This document shows positions 34,276-41,875 of a stretch of DNA of 64,000 nucleotides, piece after piece (within the stretch, counting starts at the first letter, position 1; each line of letters opens with the position of its first letter). The notes beneath the pieces are model-generated. The model was not told where the DNA came from, made no database searches, and saw nothing but the letters and a program-made list of their open reading frames with translations. The translations under genes were made by a program, and so were the position numbers. The stretch comes from an uncultured Clostridia bacterium (GTDB taxonomy: Bacteria > Bacillota > Clostridia > Christensenellales > CAG-138). The DNA lies in contig CAMKES010000002.1 of the NCBI GenBank assembly GCA_946411635.1, positions 260,585 to 324,584 of the forward strand. The letters run 5' to 3'.

Positions 34276-37044
34276 TCAGTGACGGCCTTCGTTTTTCCAG
34301 TTTTCGGTATCGAAGATATTGCCGCGAACGGAATACCACTGCGACGCCTTGTACGTATTGCCGTTGTTGACCGCGATATCCCAGTCGCTCGAGATCGTTA
34401 CGAACTGGTCCTTCTCCTTGGCGCTGCTGTCGACCGCGTTTCCGGTGAACGGATTGACGGGATCCCCGATCAGGTCTTCAAAGGCGAGCGTCGGAACGTC
34501 GGCGTTGGTCATGAACCGGTCGTCGACGGTAAACTCGGTGCTGTCGAAGTCCTTGACCAGCAGAAGCGGGTTGTATCCCATAACGTCTTCCCTGCGTCCG
34601 GCGCCGAATACCAGATCGTCGTACTGCCGCAGGAAGTGGCCGTGGTCGGCGACGATGATGATGCGCGTATTGTCGTACACGCCGTTTTCCCGCAGATAAT
34701 CGAGCCAGTTCCCGAGCATGATCATCGCGGCCATATTGATCTCGTAATGCTGCATCTGCTCGGTGGTCTCGACGCGCAGCTCGCGTCCGTCGACCGTGAA
34801 GCGGTCCTTGTGCGCCGCGTCGTATTCCTTGTTGTCAACGTGCTGCGCGGGCACGTAATCCGGCTCCTGCAGAAGCTGCGGCTCGTGCGTCATGCTGTTG
34901 CTCATCATGATGAACGCGCCCGTGCCGCCGTCTTCGCAGGCGGTGATGGAATTCAGCCCCTCCAGCACCGCGTACGAATTGAGGAACGCCGTGCTGACGC
35001 CGTAAGATTCCGAAAGACCGATCGTGTACTGCACGTTATCCTTCTGCACGCAGTACGTGCCCTCCATGTACATCGGGTACTGCAGGAGGATCGGCGAGAC
35101 CTTCATAAGGCTGAAGCAGAAGAAGTTCCGCTCCCAGATCTCGTTCAGCGTCGTATGCTGCTGATCGAGCAGCGCCGTGCGCATCTGTCCGTGCTCGATG
35201 TTGTACGCACGAATGTTCGGATACGCGTCGTAGATCGAAAGATCCGGGATCCAGGTGTATCCCGCGTAGGTCGGCTCAATCACCGTAACGGAATATCCGT
35301 TCTCATCGAAGAGCACCGGCATGAGCTTCATCGCCTCGTTGTGCTTTTCGCCGAGCGTCTTGTCCGGGCGCTCGTTCATGGCCTGCGGCGTGTATTCATA
35401 GCCGCCGTACAGCGCGGACGCGCCGAAATTCGTGCTTCCGCCGAACGAAAGCGTGTTCGGATAATACGTGAAGCCCGCGAACTGCTCCCGAAGCGCCGGG
35501 CGCTCCGCGAACATATACGGCACGTAGCTGCTGATCGCGCGGTCCATCATCAGAACGACGACGTTCTTTTCGTTTTTGCTGAGGCGGATGATCTGACCCA
35601 CCCCTTCCTGACGGTCTTCGGAAACGGTCTGATTGTTGCGCAGCGCGGTCCGGATCTCGGGATCGGCGGACTTGATGCGCGAAACGTTCATGACGGACAG
35701 TCCGATCACCGCGACGCCGAGCACGATATAGCCGATCTGCACGACCACGCGGTTCTTCTTCCAGATGAACCGGAACAGAACGGCGATCGCCGCAAGCACG
35801 GCGACGTTGATGATCGCTTCCAGCACGTGCACGGTCATCGGCTGGTCGAACGTCAGCTGCGCGGAGAGCGTGCCGAGGTTCGTGCCGAAGAACATATAGT
35901 TGACGATGGCGAATCCCGAAAGGACCCAGACGACGCAGCCGAAGATCGTGCGTCCCTTCTTCGCGGAAAGATAATAGAACAGACCGAACCAGATCACGAA
36001 CAGGCCGATCGCCAGCAGCACCGCGTTCACGATGTGGAGCATCGGGCCGTGGAAATCCGCCAGATCGACGAACTCGATCGGCGAGGACGCGATCACCGCG
36101 GACGGGATCAGCACGCCGGTCAGGATCGACAGAAACATGCAGCCGCTGAAGAACAGACGGAGGCTCGGAACGAATTCCTTCTGTTTCGCCGCCTTCTGTT
36201 TTTTCGGCGTCCGTTTCGGCAGCAGGGACAGCACCAGCGGGATCTGGAACAGCAGTCCGATCACGATCAGCGGCACGTAGTCGAGCCAGCCGCCCTTCGG
36301 AATGACGATCAGCCAGATGAACGTGAGAACGCCGAGCGCGGAAAGCGTGTAGTTTCTCGCCTTCTTCGGATCCCGGAACGTTCCGATCAGGTTCTTGACC
36401 AGCGAGAACAGGTTGTTCATCGTCCAGTACACGACGAGTCCCGACGGGGAATCGTACAAGAGCACGAGGAACAGCGCCGCCATGCCGTACAGCTGCAGCT
36501 TGTCCTTCCAGGGAAGACCCTTCGTATAGATATATCCGGAGACGAGATTGATCGCCGTCATCAGGATCGGCAGCACGTTGATCTTCAGACCGCCGATCGT
36601 GAGCAGCGCGTCGGGCAGGCTCAGATCGCGGATCGGTCCGAAGGAAAGCCCCTGCAGGATCGTCAGCCCGGAAAGGAACTGATACGCCGCGATGAAAAAC
36701 GGGATCTCAAGCACCAGCGGCAGCATGCCGCGGAGCGTGTAGTACGGCTTGTAATTGTTCTGACGGTAGTAGGTCTGCAGCATCATGAACCGCTCGTTGC
36801 CCGAGAAGCTCTTTTTGATGTGCTTGACCCAGCTCTGCATGCGCTTCTGCTGTTCGCGTTCCTTGTTCTGGATCGCGTCTGCCTGCCGGTACATCGGCAA
36901 AAGCAGGAAATTGACGGCAAGGCTCAGAACGATGATCGACAGACCCGCGCTCTTTGCGAACATCCGCGCATAAAAAAATATGAACTCGTATAACAGTTTC
37001 AGCGGCCCGATCAACAGCTGAGAGACCGCATGACCGAAAGACAT
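34276..37044 (-). CDS. YidC/Oxa1-like domain fused to LtaS-type sulfatase-fold transferase (paralog 2)
   Basis: The 922-residue paralog of the 28449-31262 protein has the same order of parts: YidC-like core (SFGHAVSQLLIGPLKLLYEF..., cytoplasmic hairpin with ERFMMLQTYYRQ, IPFFIAAYQFLSGL, VYWTMNNLFSLVKN), further helices, and a sulfatase-fold domain with VVVLMMDRA, GGSTNFGAS, MSNSMTHEP and VADHGH. Again the insertase arginine is Asn (LAVNFLLLPMY). I chose the ATG at 37044 because GAGGTG lies six bases upstream and it matches the paralog; the longer frame runs through a promoter. It is single-gene transcribed, with its own promoter and terminator. It is likely an extracellular phospho-group transferase of envelope polymer assembly with a different acceptor or donor from paralog 1. 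Confidence 0.85.
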   Translation of the reverse strand: MSFGHAVSQLLIGPLKLLYEFIFFYARMFAKSAGLSIIVLSLAVNFLLLPMYRQADAIQNKEREQQKRMQSWVKHIKKSFSGNERFMMLQTYYRQNNYKPYYTLRGMLPLVLEIPFFIAAYQFLSGLTILQGLSFGPIRDLSLPDALLTIGGLKINVLPILMTAINLVSGYIYTKGLPWKDKLQLYGMAALFLVLLYDSPSGLVVYWTMNNLFSLVKNLIGTFRDPKKARNYTLSALGVLTFIWLIVIPKGGWLDYVPLIVIGLLFQIPLVLSLLPKRTPKKQKAAKQKEFVPSLRLFFSGCMFLSILTGVLIPSAVIASSPIEFVDLADFHGPMLHIVNAVLLAIGLFVIWFGLFYYLSAKKGRTIFGCVVWVLSGFAIVNYMFFGTNLGTLSAQLTFDQPMTVHVLEAIINVAVLAAIAVLFRFIWKKNRVVVQIGYIVLGVAVIGLSVMNVSRIKSADPEIRTALRNNQTVSEDRQEGVGQIIRLSKNEKNVVVLMMDRAISSYVPYMFAERPALREQFAGFTYYPNTLSFGGSTNFGASALYGGYEYTPQAMNERPDKTLGEKHNEAMKLMPVLFDENGYSVTVIEPTYAGYTWIPDLSIYDAYPNIRAYNIEHGQMRTALLDQQHTTLNEIWERNFFCFSLMKVSPILLQYPMYMEGTYCVQKDNVQYTIGLSESYGVSTAFLNSYAVLEGLNSITACEDGGTGAFIMMSNSMTHEPQLLQEPDYVPAQHVDNKEYDAAHKDRFTVDGRELRVETTEQMQHYEINMAAMIMLGNWLDYLRENGVYDNTRIIIVADHGHFLRQYDDLVFGAGRREDVMGYNPLLLVKDFDSTEFTVDDRFMTNADVPTLAFEDLIGDPVNPFTGNAVDSSAKEKDQFVTISSDWDIAVNNGNTYKASQWYSVRGNIFDTENWKNEGRH

Positions 37045-37062
37045 CGATTGCACCTCAATCAT

Positions 37063-37083
37063 CCGGAGAAGCGGCTTCTCCGG
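37063..37083 (-). promoter_or_regulatory. Inverted repeat in the leader of YidC-sulfatase paralog 2
   Basis: CCGGAGAAG CGG CTTCTCCGG is a perfect 9-3-9 inverted repeat between the predicted start site (near 37090) and the ribosome binding site, 19 bp before the ATG. It may be an operator or a translation-modulating hairpin. Confidence 0.5.
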
Positions 37084-37096
37084 AAATTCCTTTTTG

Positions 37097-37125
37097 ATTC
37101 TATAACAAATCCGTTTCCATTGCAA
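37097..37125 (-). promoter_or_regulatory. Promoter of YidC-sulfatase paralog 2
   Basis: On the minus strand TTGCAA, 17 bp, TAGAAT. Confidence 0.7.
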
Positions 37126-37241
37126 GCGGTTTTTCGACAGAAAACCCGTTTCTCCGGAAATCGCGTTTTTTTCGGAATCCGTAAAACCGACCGGCGTTTT
37201 CCGTTGTCCTGTATATCGAAAGCGAAAGGAAGTGACAGACA

Positions 37242-37394
37242 ATGACCTTTTTTGAATGGATCCGCAGCGGTCTGCGGCAGGACGCAAATGCGCTGCCCTT
37301 CCCGCGGATCGGCAGAAAAGATCGAAAGAAACAGGCGCAAAACCGGCCGAACGGCGATCCCGGACCGGATCGCCGCCCGGTCCCGCAGAAGTGA
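37242..37394 (+). CDS. Small basic hypothetical protein
   Basis: A 50-codon frame reads MTFFEWIRSGLRQDANALPF followed by a Lys/Arg/Pro-rich tail ending RRPVPQK. GAAAGGAA lies about ten bases before the ATG. I do not recognise it. The amphipathic start and basic tail could suit a small membrane- or nucleic-acid-associated peptide, but it may also be non-coding. It fills part of the gap before the YwaF-like gene and has no clear promoter of its own. Confidence 0.35.
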   Translation: MTFFEWIRSGLRQDANALPFPRIGRKDRKKQAQNRPNGDPGPDRRPVPQK

Positions 37395-37454
37395 GACGGA
37401 GGCGCGGAGCCCCTGTTCCGCGTCCGGTATACGGAGCAGAGAATCGCTCCGCTC

Positions 37455-37483
37455 TTGAAAAACCGACAAATCAGGGTTATACT
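37455..37483 (+). promoter_or_regulatory. Promoter for the YwaF-like gene
   Basis: TTGAAA, 17 bp, TATACT, with a leader of about 100 nt to the ATG at 37593. The rest of the stretch 37395-37592 shows nothing else I can name. Confidence 0.7.
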
Positions 37484-37592
37484 GTCGGTAATGAGGGGAC
37501 TCTGCACGGGATGCGCGGAACAACCGTTTCGGATCCGACGGCGCATACGGCAATTACCCGGTAATAATACTCGCCGTTAAAAAGGAGAATGC

Positions 37593-38411
37593 ATGGATAT
37601 TTTTACGGGCGACTATGACTTTTTTGACTATAAAGGCAATATTGAGGGGTACAACGGGCAGGATTACGGCGGATTCGCGCAATACCTGTATCTGATGATC
37701 TCGGCGGTGCTGCTGACGGTGCTGCTCGTTTCGCTGCGAAAGACTTCGCGCGAACGCGTGCGCCGGATCATCGGATGCCTCGGGATCTTTCTCGTCGTCT
37801 TCTATCTCGGCAAAACGGCGTGGGAATCATACTATGATATCCGGCAGGCAGGCGGATTCAACAAATACCTGCTTCCGTTCGACACCTGTTCGCTCATCAT
37901 GCCGGCCGCCGTCCTTACGGGCTTCGGCAATGGGCGCGTGCAGCGGATGGCGAAATGCTGGATCGCGACCGGCGGCGTCGTCGGCGGTTTTGCGACCATG
38001 CTGTTTCTGAACGCGTTCAAGTATTATCCGTTCCTGTCGTTCGGCGCGACGTACTCGATGGTCTGGCACTTCCTGATGGTCTTCATGGGGCTTCTGGTCC
38101 TCGTGAGCGAGCGTCCCCCGGTGCGGTTCCAGCTCGTTGTGCTCGGATACCTGTTCCACATGATCGCGTCGGCGATCGTGATCCCGATCGACTTTATCTT
38201 CGGTTTCGACTTCATGATGTACCGCGATCTCGGCGGCGTGCCGTTCTTCGAGGGAATCGCGGGCCGCATGACGGACGCCGGCGTCGGGTTCCTGAATCCC
38301 GTTCTGATGCTGGTCCTCTATTTTGCGGCGTTCTGCATCATCTTCCTGCTCGCCGCAGGGATCAAAAACCGTCCGAAACGCGTTTCATCCTCCCCCCTCG
38401 CAAACGAATAA
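37593..38411 (+). CDS. YwaF/TMEM164-like integral membrane protein
   Basis: The 272-residue protein has about seven membrane helices. The conserved-looking segments are KYLLPFDTCSLIMPAAVL, the later YPFLSFGATYSMVWHFLMVF and NPVLMLVLYFAAFCIIF. This arrangement, with a cysteine after 'LPF(D)' and a histidine in a following helix, resembles the bacterial YwaF/TIGR02206 family related to the acyltransferase TMEM164. AAAAGGAG precedes the ATG. A GNAT gene follows after 13 bp, so the two are co-transcribed. The function is unknown; an acyl-transfer activity on a membrane substrate is possible by analogy only. Confidence 0.6.
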   Translation: MDIFTGDYDFFDYKGNIEGYNGQDYGGFAQYLYLMISAVLLTVLLVSLRKTSRERVRRIIGCLGIFLVVFYLGKTAWESYYDIRQAGGFNKYLLPFDTCSLIMPAAVLTGFGNGRVQRMAKCWIATGGVVGGFATMLFLNAFKYYPFLSFGATYSMVWHFLMVFMGLLVLVSERPPVRFQLVVLGYLFHMIASAIVIPIDFIFGFDFMMYRDLGGVPFFEGIAGRMTDAGVGFLNPVLMLVLYFAAFCIIFLLAAGIKNRPKRVSSSPLANE

Positions 38412-38424
38412 AAAGGAGTTCCCC

Positions 38425-39243
38425 ATGATCCGCAAACTGACCTCCCTTGACGCATACAAAGCGTTTGTCGACGATCTGAACGCCGATCCGGCGTTTTCGG
38501 ATCCGATGCTCTCCACGGACGAGCAGATCGAATACAACCTGCAGCGCGCTTTCGAGGATCCGTGCGATCACGTGCTGGGCGCGTTTGAGAACGATACGAT
38601 GACCGGTCTGTTCGTGTTCCTGGTTCTGGACGAGGACCGGTACGTCGAAATGCTCGTCGGGCTTTCCCGCTCCGCCGCCGCGTACGAAGAAGCTGCGAAC
38701 TGGCTTAAGGCGCGCTGTCCGGGCTATCAGATCGATTTCGTATTCAATCCGGGAAACCGCGTGATCCGGGACGTGCTGACGAATCTGGGCGCCGTGTTTG
38801 CCGAGGAGCAGAAAAAGATGCTCCTGACCGAAGAACCGCCCGCCGTCGACACGACCGGGATCGAGCCGCTGTCCGACCGGTATCTCGAGCAATACGTCGC
38901 CGTGCACAGCACGGACGGCTACTGGACGGGCGACCGGGTCGCAAACGCGCTCGATACGTTCCGCGTCTTCCTCGCGATCGACAACGGGACCGTCGCGGGC
39001 TACATCGACGTGACGAAGGACAACGAGGAAAACGAGCCGTTCGATCTGCTGGTCCTGAAGGCGTACCGCCGCCGCGGCTGGGGCAGGAAGCTGCTTGCCG
39101 CGGCGATCGAAGCGAACCGGCCGAAAAACATGATGCTGATCGTCGACGTCGGGAACGCGCCTGCGATCGCGCTCTATGCGTCGATGGGCTTTACGGACGT
39201 TCCGGAAACGCTCAATCAGCTCGCGACGTGGTACGCCGTCTGA
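38425..39243 (+). CDS. GNAT-family acetyltransferase (two-domain)
   Basis: The 272-residue product has a divergent N-terminal half (MIRKLTSLDAYKAFVDDL...) and a clear GNAT C-terminal half. The acetyl-CoA-binding motif A is LVLKAYRRRGWGRKLLAAAI, followed by NAPAIALYASMGF, the usual motif B. The N-terminal half also resembles a degenerate GNAT fold, as in tandem acetyltransferases. AAAAGGAG lies six bases before the ATG. It is second in an operon with the YwaF-like membrane protein. The substrate is unknown. Confidence 0.75.
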   Translation: MIRKLTSLDAYKAFVDDLNADPAFSDPMLSTDEQIEYNLQRAFEDPCDHVLGAFENDTMTGLFVFLVLDEDRYVEMLVGLSRSAAAYEEAANWLKARCPGYQIDFVFNPGNRVIRDVLTNLGAVFAEEQKKMLLTEEPPAVDTTGIEPLSDRYLEQYVAVHSTDGYWTGDRVANALDTFRVFLAIDNGTVAGYIDVTKDNEENEPFDLLVLKAYRRRGWGRKLLAAAIEANRPKNMMLIVDVGNAPAIALYASMGFTDVPETLNQLATWYAV

Positions 39244-39311
39244 ACCGCGGCCGTCCCGAAGGCGAAACGGCCGGTCCCCGCAGCGCTCCGCGCCAAATTC
39301 CATAAAACACA

Positions 39312-39350
39312 AAAAGCCCTCCGCCGAAGCGAAGGGCTTTTCTCTTTTTC
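39312..39350 (+). terminator. Terminator after the GNAT gene
   Basis: AAAGCCCT and AGGGCTTT stem with a GC-rich loop and a T-rich tail (TTTTCTCTTTTTC). Confidence 0.65.
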
Positions 39351-39430
39351 CGTTATTCCCGCCCGTCGGCGCCGCGCTGGATCGGACGATGCCGGAATGC
39401 CTTGAAATACCGGCTTTTGAATCCGGCATC

Positions 39431-40960
39431 TCACTCCCACTCGATCGTGGCGGGGGGCTTGCTGGTGACGTCGTAAACGATGCGGTTGACGCCCTTGACC
39501 TCGTTGACGATGCGCGAGGACACGCGGTCGAGCACGTCGTAGGGAATGCGCGCCCAGTCCGCCGTCATGAAGTCGTCGGTTTTCACCGCGCGCAGCGCGA
39601 GCGTATAGTCGTACGTTCTGCCGTCGCCCATGACGCCGACGGAACGCATCGAGGTCAGCACCGCAAAATACTGCGAAAGCTCTTTGGATACGCCGGAAAG
39701 CCGAAGCTCCTCGCGGAAGATCGCGTCCGCCTCGCGCAGCGTGTCGAGCTTTTCCCGCGTGATCTCGCCGATGATGCGGATCGCCAGTCCCGGACCCGGG
39801 AACGGCTGCCGCTCGACGAACGCGTCGGGCAGACCCAAATCGCGTCCGAGCGCGCGCACTTCGTCCTTGAACAGCATGCGAAGCGGCTCGACGATGCCGG
39901 TAAAGCCGATGTCCTCCGGAAGGCCTCCGACGTTGTGATGGCTCTTGATGACCGCAGAGCTGCCGAGGCCGGATTCGATGACGTCCGGATAGATCGTGCC
40001 CTGCACGAGCCAGTCCGCGCCGCCGATCCGTTTTGCTTCCTCCTCGAACGCGCGGATGAACTCCTCGCCGATGATCTTGCGCTTGCGTTCCGGATCGGTC
40101 ACGCCAGCAAGACGCGAAAGGAAGCGTTCCTCCGCGTCGACGCGCACGAAGCGGATCGGCCACGGCTTGAACGCCTGTTCGACCTCGTCGCCTTCGTTTT
40201 TCCGCATCAGGCCGTGATCGATGAACACGCAGGTCAGCCGGTCGCCGATCGCCTCCGCCATCAGCGCCGCGGCAACGGACGAATCCACGCCGCCGGACAG
40301 CGCCAGAAGCGCCGTGCCGTCCCCCACCTGCTCGCGGATCTTTCGGATCGCCTCGGTGCGGATATCGCCGACCGTCCAATCGCCCTTTGCGCCGCACACG
40401 TCAAAGAGGAACGCGCGCAAAAGCTCGCGGCCGTACTGCGTATGGCGCACCTCCGGATGGAACTGCACGCCGTAAAACCTTTTTTCTTCGCAGGCGATCG
40501 CGGCCGTCGGACACACCGCGGTCACCGCCGCCGGCCGGAAGCCCTCCGGCAGCCTGCTGATGTAATCGCCGTGACTCATCCACGTGACCGAATGCTCCGG
40601 GATCGCGGAAAACAGCCCGGAATCCCGCGCAAAGGTCGTTTCCGCCTTGCCGTATTCGCGTGCGCCGCCGTCCGGTTCGACCTTGCCGCCGAGCATCTCG
40701 GCCATCAGCTGACAGCCGTAGCAGATGCCGAACACGGGAACGCCGAGCGAGAACAGCGCCGGATCGACCTTCGGCGCGCCCTCCGCGTACACGCTGTTCG
40801 GTCCCCCGGACAGGATGACGCCGATCGGGTTTTTGCCGCGGATCGTTTCGGCGCTCGCGGAATGCGGCAGGACCTCGCAATAGACGTTCTGCTCACGCAC
40901 GCGCCGCGCGATGAGACGGCTGTACTGCGCACCGAAATCGAGAATGAGAACGGTATCCAT
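39431..40960 (-). CDS. guaA: GMP synthase (glutamine-hydrolysing)
   Basis: The 509-residue two-domain enzyme converts XMP to GMP. The N-terminal class I glutamine amidotransferase (1-190) has the nucleophile Cys in [10 protein letters not shown] and the His/Glu pair in VQFHPEV. The ATP-pyrophosphatase domain has the P-loop [15 protein letters not shown], and the C-terminal dimerisation domain ends [14 protein letters not shown], the conserved guaA terminus. Its ATG shares one base with the xpt stop (TGATG), so the two are translationally coupled. Both lie under one guanine riboswitch, consistent with guanine feedback on both salvage and the last de novo step. Confidence 0.97.
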   Translation of the reverse strand: MDTVLILDFGAQYSRLIARRVREQNVYCEVLPHSASAETIRGKNPIGVILSGGPNSVYAEGAPKVDPALFSLGVPVFGICYGCQLMAEMLGGKVEPDGGAREYGKAETTFARDSGLFSAIPEHSVTWMSHGDYISRLPEGFRPAAVTAVCPTAAIACEEKRFYGVQFHPEVRHTQYGRELLRAFLFDVCGAKGDWTVGDIRTEAIRKIREQVGDGTALLALSGGVDSSVAAALMAEAIGDRLTCVFIDHGLMRKNEGDEVEQAFKPWPIRFVRVDAEERFLSRLAGVTDPERKRKIIGEEFIRAFEEEAKRIGGADWLVQGTIYPDVIESGLGSSAVIKSHHNVGGLPEDIGFTGIVEPLRMLFKDEVRALGRDLGLPDAFVERQPFPGPGLAIRIIGEITREKLDTLREADAIFREELRLSGVSKELSQYFAVLTSMRSVGVMGDGRTYDYTLALRAVKTDDFMTADWARIPYDVLDRVSSRIVNEVKGVNRIVYDVTSKPPATIEWE

Positions 40961-41538
40961 CAGTCGTCCTCCCGGAAGACGATATTGCCGGGCTCGGCCT
41001 TTTCGATGATCGCGAGCGAATGCAGATTCACGCCGCGCTCGCGAAGACGGTCGCCGCCGCCCTGAAAGCCCTTTTCGATCGCGCAGCCGATCCCGACGAG
41101 CTGAGCTCCCGCCTGCTCGACGATCTCGCAGAGACCTCTGAGCGCTTCGCCGCGCGCGAGGAAGTCGTCGATGACGAGCACGCGCATACCCGGCTTGATC
41201 CAGTCCTTCGCAACGAGCAGGGTGACCTTCTTTTTATAGGTGTATGAAATGATCTCGCTCTTGAACAGGCCGCCCTCGATGTTGTCGCTCTTCGCCTTCT
41301 TCGCGTAGACCATCGGCTTGCCGTAGCGCAGCGCGCAGATCGCGGTCAGCGCGATGCCGCTTGCCTCGGCGGTCAGAAGGATGTCCACGTCGTCGATGTT
41401 GAAATACTTCGCGAACTCGTCCGCAATGTGCGACATCAGCTCGCAGTCCACGCGGTGATTCAGAAATCCGTCGACCTTGATGATATCGCCCGGAAGCACC
41501 CTGCCCTCTTTGAGGATCCGTTCTTTGAGTTCCTGCAT
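40960..41538 (-). CDS. xpt: Xanthine phosphoribosyltransferase
   Basis: The 192-residue salvage enzyme makes XMP from xanthine and PRPP. It begins [20 protein letters not shown], has the purine-PRT segment [12 protein letters not shown] and the PRPP loop [14 protein letters not shown], and ends with the usual [12 protein letters not shown]. The ATG at 41538 is chosen for GGGAGGGG three bases upstream; the longer frame runs through the terminator of the riboswitch. It is followed without gap by guaA. Confidence 0.95.
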   Translation of the reverse strand: MQELKERILKEGRVLPGDIIKVDGFLNHRVDCELMSHIADEFAKYFNIDDVDILLTAEASGIALTAICALRYGKPMVYAKKAKSDNIEGGLFKSEIISYTYKKKVTLLVAKDWIKPGMRVLVIDDFLARGEALRGLCEIVEQAGAQLVGIGCAIEKGFQGGGDRLRERGVNLHSLAIIEKAEPGNIVFREDD

Positions 41539-41551
41539 AGTCCCCTCCCGT

Positions 41552-41583
41552 AAAATAAAAATCGCAGCAGATCGCTCTGCTGC
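41552..41583 (-). terminator. Intrinsic terminator of the guanine riboswitch
   Basis: GCAGCAGA GCGA TCTGCTGC stem followed on the minus strand by GATTTTTATTTT, just before the xpt ribosome binding site. It is the expression platform. An upstream imperfect 13-bp hairpin (GTATGCGCGAAGC with GCTTTGCGTATGC) lies between aptamer and terminator. Confidence 0.85.
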
Positions 41584-41628
41584 CAATATCGCAAGCATAC
41601 GCAAAGCAAGCGCTTCGCGCATACCCGA

Positions 41629-41697
41629 TCTCCCAATAGTCGCGGCTGCGGCGCCGCGGTAGAAACGTCCGGGCCATCCATCCGGACCTATATCGGC
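41629..41697 (-). ncRNA. Purine (guanine-class) riboswitch aptamer
   Basis: On the minus strand the core aligns with the B. subtilis xpt aptamer: P1 CCGATA/TATTGG, a P2 arm GTCCGG/CCGGAC closing the loop ATGGATGGC, the J2/3 signature GTTTCTACC, a P3 arm CCGCGG.../...CCGCG and the J3/1 segment GACTAT. The pyrimidine that pairs with the ligand is C (GACTAT rather than GATTAT), which indicates guanine/hypoxanthine rather than adenine specificity. It precedes xpt-guaA. Confidence 0.92.
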
Positions 41698-41720
41698 AGA
41701 CTCTGTATTTGATTGATTGT

Positions 41721-41749
41721 ATTATACGCGATGCGGGGCCGGATTGCAA
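41721..41749 (-). promoter_or_regulatory. Promoter of the xpt-guaA operon
   Basis: On the minus strand TTGCAA, 17 bp, TATAAT, about 20 bp before the riboswitch aptamer. Confidence 0.8.
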
Positions 41750-41812
41750 GGGGAAATCCGCGTTTTACGCATTCTTTACCGCATAAAGCCGCTCGTTTCC
41801 GCGCCTGTCCGC

Positions 41813-41841
41813 TTGACTTTTTGAAGCGATGATGCTACAAT
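41813..41841 (+). promoter_or_regulatory. Promoter of the BMP-domain/phosphoesterase operon
   Basis: TTGACT, 17 bp, TACAAT. The -10 overlaps an in-frame ATG at 41840, which therefore cannot be the start codon of the next gene. Confidence 0.8.
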
Positions 41842-41875
41842 GCGCGACAAGAAAAAGCGAAAGGAAGCGAACGAT

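Noticed and set aside
28449..37044. Annotating the two fusion proteins simply as membrane insertase YidC
   Set aside because: The groove arginine is missing and two-thirds of each protein is extra helices plus a sulfatase-fold domain.
41840..41875. ATG at 41840 as start of the BMP-domain protein
   Set aside because: It overlaps the -10 hexamer of the promoter; the TTG at 41876 has the ribosome binding site.
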